A stretch of 64,000 nucleotides of DNA from Climacium dendroides (taxonomy: Eukaryota; Streptophyta; Bryopsida; Hypnales; Climaciaceae). The position numbers and the translations under genes were made by a program. How positions within the stretch are numbered: position 1 is the stretch's first letter; every line of letters begins with the position of its first letter. The notes beneath the pieces are model-generated. The model was not told where the DNA came from. It ran no database searches and saw only the letters and a list, made by a program, of their open reading frames with translations. The DNA is taken from positions 19,534,047 through 19,598,046 of the forward strand of contig OX467087.1 in the NCBI GenBank assembly GCA_950106755.1, in the 5' to 3' direction. Below, one piece after another: positions 23,288 to 33,306 of this stretch.

Positions 23288-25067
23288 TCAATACTTGGGG
23301 ATAGTGATAATGTCGCCAGCGTCCAGCGCATCTCCAACAACAATGCCATTTGCCGCCTTCAACGCCTCAACAGAGACCTGCATTCAAGCACGAAACAGAG
23401 TCGGTCGAACTCCTAAAATCACCCTCACTTCACCCTTTCTAATTGCACTGCTTGACATGAGTTCACGACCGGCATTGTGAAAGTTGTTCTATCGATCAGA
23501 AGTGTACAGAACATTATAGATTCTCAAGACACAAATGTGCGATTACAGACGATTTGAGTGTATGAGCTTGTAATTGAACTGCTTCACACGTGACCACAAA
23601 TGGACGTGTGATTGTTGGCGAGTCAATTGTGTACAAAACATGATGGACTCAGAATATCAGCATGGCATGTCAAATTAAGGGTAATCATGAAGAAATTGAC
23701 CGCAAGAAAATCAATGAACAAAGTGCGGAGAAGAGTATATACATTGTATTTCCGAGACAATCCCCAGAGAGTGTCCCCCTTTCGGATGGTAATCTGCTTG
23801 CCATCGATACGCTTCTTCGCGTCCAAAGTCTTGTCATAAGCGCGTCCTCCAGCGTCTTGCACCTTCTCCTTCTTGTCCTGAGCGAACCCCTTGATGTTGC
23901 TCCCAGCATCCTTGAAGGCGCCCTTGGCTTCCCTGCCCTTCTCTTCCACAGCGCCCTTGGCCCCCCAGCCCTTCTCTTCCACAGCGCCCTTGGCTCCCCA
24001 GCCCTTCTCTTCCACAGCACCCTTGGCTCCCCAGCCCTTGTCCTCCACAGTGTTCTTGGTCTCCTTGGCCTCACCCTTGAGGCTCCCCCAGAAGCCCCTG
24101 CTCTGGTGCTTGGCTTCCTCAGCTTTCTTCTCGGCAGCAGCTTTCGCCTCCCTCGCCTTGTTCTCGACCTCATTCTTAGCTCCCCATCCCTTGTTCTCGA
24201 CTTCATTCTTCGCTCCCCATCCCTTGTGCTCGACTTCTTTCCTCGCCCGCCAGCTCTTGTCGTCTGCGTCAATCTGGTCGGCCTTGTCCTGGATGTAGCC
24301 CTTGCCTTCGTAGGCCTTGTCCTTGACGTAATCCTTGCCTTCCGCAGCTTTGTGCTCTGTCTGGTGGATGCCTCTCTGGAAGGCGCCTTCCACCTTGTGG
24401 ACTCCGTCCTCAAGCTTGTGAACTAAGTTACCCGCGGCGTCCCTAATGCCGCCCCTAGCCTGGTTCGCTTGGTAGTCGGCACTGTACCTGGCATCTCTGG
24501 TCTTGCTCTGCAATGGCCACCACCACATATAAGTCAATTAAAATCTCGATTAGTGCAGACACTGACCATGTGATATGTGATCAAATTGCTTGTTTCTTAT
24601 CAACTGGATAATGCTACACATGAAAGTCTGTCAAATGACTACTTGGCAGCACTGAAACCTCTTTAGCATTACCACTTGAGGTTCGGGCTCCTTCGGATTG
24701 AATGAGTGAGAAGTGTGCTATAGCCAACGACAGTGCAGTAGAATATTCTAGAATGTCGTCACTGAGAAGATAGTAATAAAGAGGTGCTGCAGCGATGAAG
24801 TAATAATGTCATTTGGAGGTTTGGATGTGAGCAACTGCTTACCTTTGTGTGGTCAAGAGCATTCGAAGCATCCTTCTTAATTCCCCTCTCGGTATGTACA
24901 AGGGGATGATCCTTTTTGGCGAATGTCTTGTACAAACTCCACGCAATGCCAGTTGCCACCACCACGCCCGCCACCTTCACCACAATTTTCTTTTGTTCCT
25001 CATTATTCGGACCTTTGTCGGGCTTCGCAGCACCTTTGGCACTCCCGTTCGGCGCAGTATTCGACAT
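23288..25067 (-). CDS. LEA-like repeat protein with N-terminal membrane segment and C-terminal LysM domain
   Basis: Three exons, 25067-24843, 24507-23743 and 23377-23288, join in phase 0 to 359 residues. Residues 1-27 are hydrophilic; about 28-46 (IVVKVAGVVVATGIAW) can span a membrane. Residues 76-310 are a highly charged, Lys/Glu/Ala-rich helical region with 11-residue repeats of the type GWGAKxxVExK at about 171-192 and 233-265, resembling group-3 LEA repeats but with a conserved tryptophan. Residues 313-358 form a LysM domain (IRKGDTLWGLSRKYN, VSVEALKAANGI, DIITIPKY) split by the last intron. LEA repeats are known to protect membranes or proteins during drying; LysM binds N-acetylglucosamine polymers such as chitin or peptidoglycan. 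No signal peptide is evident, so the cell compartment is uncertain. The ATG at 25067 is the first in frame after the leader. Confidence 0.88.
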
Positions 25068-26938
25068 GGTGACGACTGCACCACACAAAGAGAATATTCA
25101 ATTCAGAACATCGCCTCCAAGAAAAAAATTCAAGATATTACAAGCAAACATAAACCCAATCCCGAGTACAAACACGCCGCCAAAAGCACCAACAATAGGG
25201 TTCCAATAAAACCAGCATTCAACCCCACATCCCACATAACAACAACGCCGGCTAAAACACAACACTCACTCTCAACACAACCCGCTCAGACTGTCCACAT
25301 CCTCACCTTCACGATGCACAAATCCTCTCAACCCCATAAACAATCTCCAAAACGATTCGCCTTCCCATTCCCAAGATTCTAACCAAAACCACTCCCCACA
25401 AGCCTAGAATGTGGGCGCCACAGCAAGATTTCCAATACTACGCTCAAGACTCTCAAGCTTGATTCAAACCCCAACACGCCCCAATAGTCTCCACCCCCAG
25501 AGATCTTCAGCAGCGCCGTCCACAAGAAAGAACATACCCCCCAAGCCCCAAGAACAGGGGATGCCGCGAAACCAATGGAGGAAAAGAAAGCAAGAAAGAA
25601 AACTCACCTGGTGTTTCAAAACAAAAGGCTCGGGGTTACAAGGAACCAAGCTCCGACAGAAGTAGCAATAGAATGCAAAAGAGTAGTGAGGGTTAGCAAG
25701 CTCGGGGGAAATTATGAGAGCACATGCAATGGCGGGGAAGCTCTTGTTGATAGCGCGAGGCTGGGCATGGGAAGGGGGGAATTTACAAGGCGGACGGGGA
25801 CGGGAGACAGGCAAGCCAGGCGCAAGCCTGCCCTGGACCCGTCCACGTGGCAACCGTGCTGGCCAGCTCGACGCTTGTAGTGCCGCATGGCGTCTTCCGG
25901 TTGGTCCGCCTGATCGCCTGGCACCGCCCTACTTGACACTGTGATCGCGCTCCATCGACTTGGCCTCATCGCCAGAGTTGGGTGCCTGGGATTCACACCA
26001 CCGTAGGATTTCTTGCTGGTCCACTGAGTCGGGTCTGGTTCTAAGGTGACAACAGCCAGCGCTTCCTGCCCATGAATGCATGGTCGATCAAACCGATAGA
26101 CCGACTGCTGTGATCCAACCGTTAGCAACTCCTGCTGGCCTGATCTCTTCCCCAGCGAAACCCATCCAGTGTATCAAAGATCAATCTGTCTCATCCAACC
26201 GTCGGGACTGATAGCAAATTCATGCACCCACCACCCCACCCTACCCCATCCAATTCGTTTCGCCAACAGGGAAAGTGTCCCTGCTGTCACCACATGCAAA
26301 CAAATGGCAATGATGTGGGACCTAGAGAGCACACTAGGTTCATCTGTTGCTTTTTCCAAATTTAACACCGTGCAATTTCGAGTCATGTAATTGGGCTCAG
26401 GATACAAGCGTCTTGTAGAGATTTCAAATCAGGTTTCCAAAATCGACTCCATTCTCGAAGCAAGAGTCTTCAACTCGGAAGTCCGTTGATGCTATCGAAG
26501 ACATGCGTTCGATCGATTAAGATACGTTACAAAAAGAGAGGTCAATTGCAATGGAAGTGGGATAAACAAAAAGGCATGCAAAGAAAGACTCAAGGGTGAC
26601 ACAACAGAGTGAAAGTGGTTTCCAGTACTTGAAATAAGGTGGTAATGTACACGCTTACAACGACAGTCAAATAGGAGGCAACAGTGGAGCAATTTATCAG
26701 AAGTAAGTTGACCCCGATTCAGCTAACTGTGCAAACCATCCTTTACCGTGGTGCCAAAACAGGACGGCGAGTCTCCTAGTTCGTGGGGCAAATTCCTCCA
26801 GGCTCGTAACTCCTAAGTGGAGACACATGGGTCTACTCTCAAGGAGAGTGCTAGAATCTGCAATTGTATCTCGACTTACGTCCATGGCTGCAGTGGGTTG
26901 CGATGATACTAAGCAAAGAAATCATGGAGTTGCTAAAT
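25068..26938. other. Promoter/leader of the LEA-LysM gene and 3' flank of NSRP1
   Basis: The 25.4-26.3 kb part is clearly richer in GC than most of the window and shows C/G-rich words typical of a plant promoter or leader. Open frames on both strands here have no recognisable motifs. The stretch 26.4-26.94 kb probably includes the NSRP1 3' untranslated region. Confidence 0.5.
25843..25850. promoter_or_regulatory. G-box / ABA-response element (CCACGTGG)
   Basis: The palindrome CCACGTGG, followed by C, contains the ACGTGGC core bound by plant bZIP factors in ABA- and drought-responsive promoters. It lies 776 bp upstream of the LEA-LysM start codon. Single short sites can occur by chance, but the match to the expected regulation of a LEA gene is notable. 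Confidence 0.5.
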
Positions 26939-28438
26939 TTACAGACCACGTTGCCGCTTTCGAGCAAGATATCGTTCTTTAGCTGCAGCTACTGGGTCTA
27001 CAGGGGGCCGTTTTGGAGGCTCAGCTACACTACCTTTTGGAGAACCTTCCTCTCCAGGAGCTGGTGCTATTTCTGCTGTATCAGCTGCAGGTTTCCCCAT
27101 GACGTTTGCTTTTTGATCATCCATGTCCACGACCCTACCTGCACCATCTCTATTTCGTGATGGAGACCTAGAGTCACTCCTATCCCTGGTGGCAGAACTG
27201 CCGCGGTTGTGGTTCCTCTCTTCTTTGTTTGGTCTTCTTTCACTAGCACCATCGTCAACATCCAAGCAGGTGCTCGTCGATGGCTTCAACTCCTCATCCT
27301 CTACTTGAGACTCTGGCTCTGAGCCCTTCTCAGTTGCCGCATGATTTTCACTAGATTTCGGGACATTTCGTGCTCCAAATGCTACGTTACTTTTGAGGAG
27401 ATTTCGGTAAAAATCACTCATGTCACTCTTGTTGGACACCTGAAAATCAAGGTTGGGAGTCAGTGAATGAGACGATTCATCTAAAATGCGGGAATGACAA
27501 TGCCGTAAGCCACCCAACGCTCAAAATCCCAAGCTACCAGCGTCAATCTAAAGCACAGTTTCTGCACGTCACAGATAATCTTGGTTCTGCTGCATAGAAA
27601 CTACTCAGGGCAGAAGCGACACAAATTATCCAGAATTATCCACGAAAATCAATTGCAGAAGAGAGGAATGATTTACCTCGTGCCTCTGTTCCTCCCGCTC
27701 TCGACGACGCTCTTCTTCCAACCACTTAGCCTGCTCCTGCAGTTTCTTTTTGTATGCCCCGGTCACAAACTTCTCCTTGTCCCCAAACAAATGATCCTCT
27801 TTTTCTCTCTCCTTCGCGAGCTGTCTTTCGAAGACAATGTCTTGCTCTCTAGATCTCACTTTCGCTTTCTCAAGCAACTTTCCAATATACTTGGGCTACA
27901 CACACCAAAATACAAATCAATCAAAATGAGTTCCATATTTTACTCCAAAACCTTGGAAGGGAAACCCAAATTATTTGCACTGCCAGACGATACAACCCCG
28001 TCTAAGCGAAACCCTAATCCTTCCAGCAACAAAAATTGAAGCGATTACCTCACGTTTAGCACGATCCTCATGAATTGGCCGGGCCTGGTTTCCCTTCATC
28101 TCCTCGTAAACTCCATCGTAATCGAAAGCGTTAGGGTCCTCTGCCAAGGCCTTCTTCAACTGCTGCTCCACCTGTTCCCAATTCATCGAGTCAATCACCA
28201 CGTAAACCCTAAACAGAGCTTCCAGAAAACAAACAGAAAAAAGGAGGCAAGTGAAATCTACCTCGGGGCGAACCGTGCGTTTCTTATTCGCCTGGCGAGC
28301 AATATCGGCTTCTACGTCATCCTCCTCGTCCCCGTCGTTGAACCGGAAAGCAGACACAGGCGCTGGTCGAGCTGTTGGTTTCTTGGGCGGTCCTTTAATC
28401 TGAAGTTGCAAGCCATACTGCTTTCTCCCCCCTTGCAT
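26939..28438 (-). CDS. NSRP1-like nuclear speckle splicing regulator (CCDC55 family)
   Basis: Four exons, 28438-28262, 28171-28049, 27895-27677 and 27439-26939, all phase 0, encode 339 residues. The N-terminus (MQGGRKQYGLQLQ) and the conserved core ALAEDPNAFDYDGVYEEM, then PKYIGKLLEKAKVRSREQD and GDKEKFVTGAYKKKLQE, match the NSRP1 N-terminal domain (formerly DUF2040). Residues about 101-173 are a charged coiled coil. The C-terminal half is low-complexity with an Arg/Ser-rich patch (RDRSDSRSPSRNRDG) and a basic end (KERYLARKRQRGL) that could act as a nuclear signal. The animal homologue sits in nuclear speckles and influences alternative splicing; a similar role here is inferred from family. 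The start codon lies at the edge of a repetitive leader. Confidence 0.93.
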
Positions 28439-28481
28439 GACGAAGAACGCCGGAAACGTTCAACCGTAGCAATTGTACAAC

Positions 28482-28730
28482 AATCGAGAACCTTCAACAC
28501 CCTCTTAAAATCCGAAATCCAGTCTGCCGCAACAACTGCTCACATCAACCCTTGCACCATATCGAGAACCTTCAACACCCTCTTACAATCCGAAATCCAG
28601 TCTGCCGCAACAACTGCTCACAGCAACTCTTGCACCATTTCAAGAACCTCCAACACGCTCTTACAATCCGAAATCCAGTCTGCGCAGCAAATGCTCACAA
28701 CAACTCTTGCACCAAATCGAAAACCCCAAC
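28482..28730. repeat. 77-79 bp tandem repeat in the NSRP1 leader/promoter
   Basis: Three full units (starting 28482, 28561 and 28639) and part of a fourth (28716) share 'aacaccctcttacaatccga', 'aatccagtctgc' and 'aactcttgcacca'. The array begins 44 bp upstream of the NSRP1 start codon, so it lies in the leader or core promoter. Single-copy relatives occur next to the F-box gene at 36.33-36.39 kb. Confidence 0.88.
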
Positions 28731-29063
28731 CAACGAGAGAGTAAAGTAGTGATTGCAGCTAACACATCAATATGCAAACATTGAAAGCAAAATCTGAGAA
28801 ATCCTACTAAGTCAATTCAACGAGAAGCAATCAGATAAGTTATCACGGCAGCTTCTGCTTCCGATTGCCAGATCACCCCGACGGAAGACGTGAACTCCAA
28901 GACCTAATTCATGAAGTCTGTAGAGTGGTGTTACGAGCCTTTCCCATGCTCAATTGAAGGTAAAGGAGAAACACTTACAAGCAACATTTTCTCTTCTCCA
29001 ACACCTAAAAAATGGTCTTGGATGAACACTTCTGAGACTCAAAATCAACACAATTTTTCAAAT

Positions 29064-29150
29064 GCAACCAATGAGAAGTGAGGAGATTTTTTAAGCAACC
29101 AATGAGAAGTGAGGAGTTTTTTTGAAGCAACCAATGAAAGTTAAGACATT
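29064..29150. repeat. Triplicated CCAAT-containing unit
   Basis: Three consecutive copies of 'gcaaccaatgagaagtgagg' or a close variant, each followed by a T-run, are spaced about 35-40 bp apart some 620-700 bp upstream of NSRP1. Each carries a CCAAT box, a known NF-Y binding motif. Whether it acts as a promoter element or is only a small satellite cannot be told. Confidence 0.6.
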
Positions 29151-32100
29151 TTTTTCTTTAAGGTGGGCTTGGTGTTAACAAATGGGCTATTCTATATTTT
29201 CAACTTTGAAAATTTGTAAATTATTATTGAAGTGTTGGAAAATTACTAAGCCACTTGGATTGCATTTTTCTTGAGCTCACTAATAATCTCATCAAATTTT
29301 TTTAGCCATTTGTCCTTTGATGTAGTGGGATAAGAAAAAGTGTTGTTTTTAGGTATTTTTATCTTAGATGTAAAAATCTACCTCCTATTTTGGATTGTTA
29401 ATGTTGTTTTTCATGATCAATCGTTTTCAAGGGTGAATTTTTATATTGTGTTGGAATAAAAAAAACTCAAATTTTTTAAGATGAACTACCTTCATTGAGT
29501 TTGTTAATGCTTTTTCTTGCACGTAAGAAAAGAGAAACTACATTTTAGGAGTAGTATTTGTCTTCAAGTTAAACTAAAAGCAACCAGAAAAGTTCAAGTT
29601 TAATATCAAAAATAGGTTTCTCAAAGTTGAAAATGCCTCCCCCACTTTTCACAAGCCTCTTCCCAAAACTTTGTTGGTCAACAATTCTAATTCTTCCATT
29701 ACAAACATCATTCACTTCTATATAAAATTTAGAAAAAACTTTTGTCTATTTAGTAAAGTTTGACCAATCTTTACATATAGAAGTTTGTTTCTACATGAGG
29801 TCTTCAATTCTAAATATGAATTCAAAATTTCAAAATTTAACCATCTATAATATACAATTTGTCATTGCAAGTTCTTTGATGTAAAAATTTAGAGTAGTAC
29901 TCCAAATTTTTGCTTCCTTGAAGAAGGCATGTATAGTGATAGAAAGAATTTTCTAATTCATCACTTGCATGCATATGAAAACCACAAAAATTTGTAGTCT
30001 ACAATATAGGAATAGATATTTTAGTTTTGTCATTACCACAAATCTCCAACGTGTCATTGCTTATGTGGTATTTTTGGTGCCAAGTGAGGTCGATTACTCA
30101 ATTGATGAGTTGTGTGACTTATTGGTGACTCACTTGCGGCTCATCTATGACTTTATTGCAACTCATTGCAACGTACTTCAATGTGATTTCATTGCAACTT
30201 GTTTGCGACTCATTTGCAACTTGTCCATGACTTGTAGTTTTATAGATTTTGAAATTTTAATCTCAATGACTTGTTGATTTTAAATCTAACTTCTTTTTAG
30301 ATTTCAAAAAATATGAATATTAGTATTTAATAGATTTCACTAGTTTAGGAAACTTTACAATTTCAAAGGTTTTAAATTTTTTTGGATTTTAAATACTTTT
30401 AGATTTCTATAGACTATAAAAATCTACAAATTGTAGAAATCTATACACCATTAAAGAAAATCTACAAATTGTAGAAGTCTTAGAATTGTATTAACTAAAT
30501 TCATTACATAAAAGTACTACTTATAAGTCTTATACATAGTATGTTCAACTTAACAATACACTTGGCAATTGATATGGGACAATTGAAATAAGACAATCAG
30601 GAAAGGACTTCGGAAAGGACTAGAAAAGGACTAAGAGACAACTAGGAAACAACTAGAAAATGATTAGAAAACTACTATCATCATTTTACAATAGCAGTGC
30701 TTTCCTAGTTGCAACTACACTTAGACATGGTAGATTCTACAAAGCATAGACTTATCCACATCAACAATTGTGATGAATATTGGATGGAAATAGCTCACAT
30801 TCATTCTAAATTTGGACTTTGTTATAATTTTTATAATCCTACACTTCATCCTATGATTGCTTTGTGACTAAAACAATGTACTAATAATGTAAAACAGTGA
30901 CATAAAACAATGATGTAAGAATTTGGTGCAAATAGCAAGGACTACAATTATAGGATAGATGCATAGAACACTTAGTTGTTTTTTAAACAGTTGCGAAGGG
31001 CACTTTTTTCTTCTAGTAGAGACATTTTCACTTTCATCCATTGAATTTTTCTAAGAATCTTATTTTAATTTCTAAGGATCATCAACAAATATAAAGTGAT
31101 TCAAAGAGTGTAAGTATGTTTCAACTTAATAAAAAAGTTGTTTAAAGATAGAGGAAAGAAAAAAATTGTTAGTAGCTCTAAAATGGAATTGAAATACACT
31201 AATCCTAATGTTGAGATTTTTCTAACATCAAAGTTAAGTCCTTTAGATTGAATTTTTTCTCAAAAAAATGGAAAAATCAAGCGCAAAAACAAATCAAATA
31301 TGTTATTTTTTTAAGATACTTTAATTGCCTACAAAACAAGATGCTTCATAATTTTCTCATTAATTACTCAAATGCAAAAAACTAAATATTTTTATACAAA
31401 CAAAAACATAATCTATTATTTAATTTTTTTTTTTAATTTTTTAATTTTTTGTTGCCTTTTTTGCATATTTTAAGCTTTGTGTGGCATAACTTTTGCTCCT
31501 ACACACTAGTTGAAATAAAGATTATATTTCTAAAGAGCTTATCTATTTTTCTATCTTAAGAAAATGTTTCAAAAAATCATGTCAAAAATTGAGATCACAA
31601 GAACCTACCCAACGTGTCAAAAGTCCTATAAGGAGACTTTTGGGACTTTATTGGTTAATATTTATAAATATTTGCACTCACAATAGTAGATTCATTACTA
31701 AGTTTATTCTTTTAAGTTTATAACATTTTTTCCATTTTTGAAAATATGGACTAGATTGAGATTCATTAGGCATGAAGCAAGTCCAAACATTATCTTCAAC
31801 AAAAAAACTAGAGGCAAGACATTTTGAAATGCCTAATTTAAGAGGACATATTGAGCAATTAATTAAAGATTGGTAAGCAATATTTGTCTAAACTACATTA
31901 TTTGCCTAAAATAACCCATAATTGAAAGTTGTAGTAGTACATGACTAGGGGTTATACTTAATATTAAATATAAAAATTATTGATTGAAAGAAAAAAAGTT
32001 AGACTTTTTGATTGAATCTTCATAAATTAAACCCTAAAGTCCATCAATCACAAAAGGTAAAGTTCTTATTTTACATATGATTTTTTTAATGAATAATTAT

Positions 32101-33306
32101 ACATTGACTAATAAAAACGGTCAAAGATTTGATCATGAAAACATCATCCTGATAATAAATAATTAACACTTTGATAATATTATACACTTTATGCTCTTTT
32201 TTTATTGAAAGAATTTAAGCAATAGCAACAGCAATTTCTAAAATACCCATTAAAAGATGATCCAATTTACTATTTATAAAATAAATAGTAAATTTTTAAA
32301 ATTAAAATTATCAATAGAAAATATTGCCCAAAAGACAAAAAAAAACATAAAAGAGAATGGAAGTTGATGAAAATTTAGAAATTTGTCAATAAATGCATCA
32401 TAAATTATTTTATTAACCTATCAACTCTTTAACCCATTCAACTTAAAAAGATTTTAGATGTTAAGATATTAAGACTCAATCATCAATGAAGAATATTTAC
32501 ACATTATTACTCCTTTTCCAATTGAATCCCCTATCTCCTTCAAAATCTTAGATAAGGGATTTGCATAAATCCTCCATCTCCTTCAAATCTTAAATAATCC
32601 TTCAAATCTTAAATAAGGGATTTGCATACTTTAGTTGTAAGAAGTTTCATATCATTTGATACTATTTAATTTAAAACTTGGGATGTGTAGTCAATAGCAT
32701 ATCTAAGGTAAACATATTCATTACAACCCCAACCCAATTGGTTTCTCAAGTCCTAATCCTAATTGCACTCTCAAATCTTGATGTAGTAAAAACTACATTT
32801 ATTCTTTCACATGTGAAATTGCTTCTACACATTGCAAAGGATTCATTCATTATTCTACAATTTAAAGTAACACATTTGGATTATCATGAAAATTGTTTAG
32901 GCAACTAAGAAAGCTCTATTAGCATCCCAAGGGCAAGAACAATCCCTCCTAGGGAAGCTTTGTGATTTTGCTTTGACCACCTATATAAAGTATTTCCATT
33001 TTTTTCAAAACTGAGTTGACCAAAAACACATGTGAAATATTCCCTGATTTGTTGTTCTTCTGGTAACAAAAAAATTGTGAATCCAGTAAGTGTAACAATG
33101 CAGTGACCAAAGGGCCAACAATGGGCTTCCTACCTTCCTTCGGTATAAGCAATTTTTGCCAGAATGTAATAGAAAAGAATGTACAACCGCAAAGAGTGGA
33201 GAAGTGGCTAATGCTGCTTTTTGTTTGCTACATTGCAAACGATAATTTGCAACTCACCTCCGCACACAATGCAATTATTTGGGGTTGCTCCAAAGAATGA
33301 AAGCTA
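29151..33306. other. AT-rich intergenic DNA
   Basis: No gene is supported. Visible features are a short (GGAAAGGACTA)-like array near 30601-30675, degenerate 'gcgactcatttgcaacttg' repeats at 30085-30235, a duplicated 'ccttcaaatcttaaataaggg' near 32540-32620, and at 31.09-31.39 kb a segment related to 39.65-40.36 kb. Confidence 0.55.

Noticed and set aside
23685..24413. Second minus-strand frame of 242 codons rich in Arg
   Set aside because: Off-frame reading of the same repetitive exon, without motifs.
23662..24426. Long plus-strand open frames of 254 and 135 codons
   Set aside because: They are antisense shadows of the repetitive LEA-LysM exon; the minus-strand frame has splice sites, a start and domains, while these show only Leu/Pro/Ser repeats.
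25712..26128. 138-codon minus-strand open frame in a GC-rich block
   Set aside because: No recognised motif and no splice context; high GC lowers stop frequency, so it fits a promoter/leader better.
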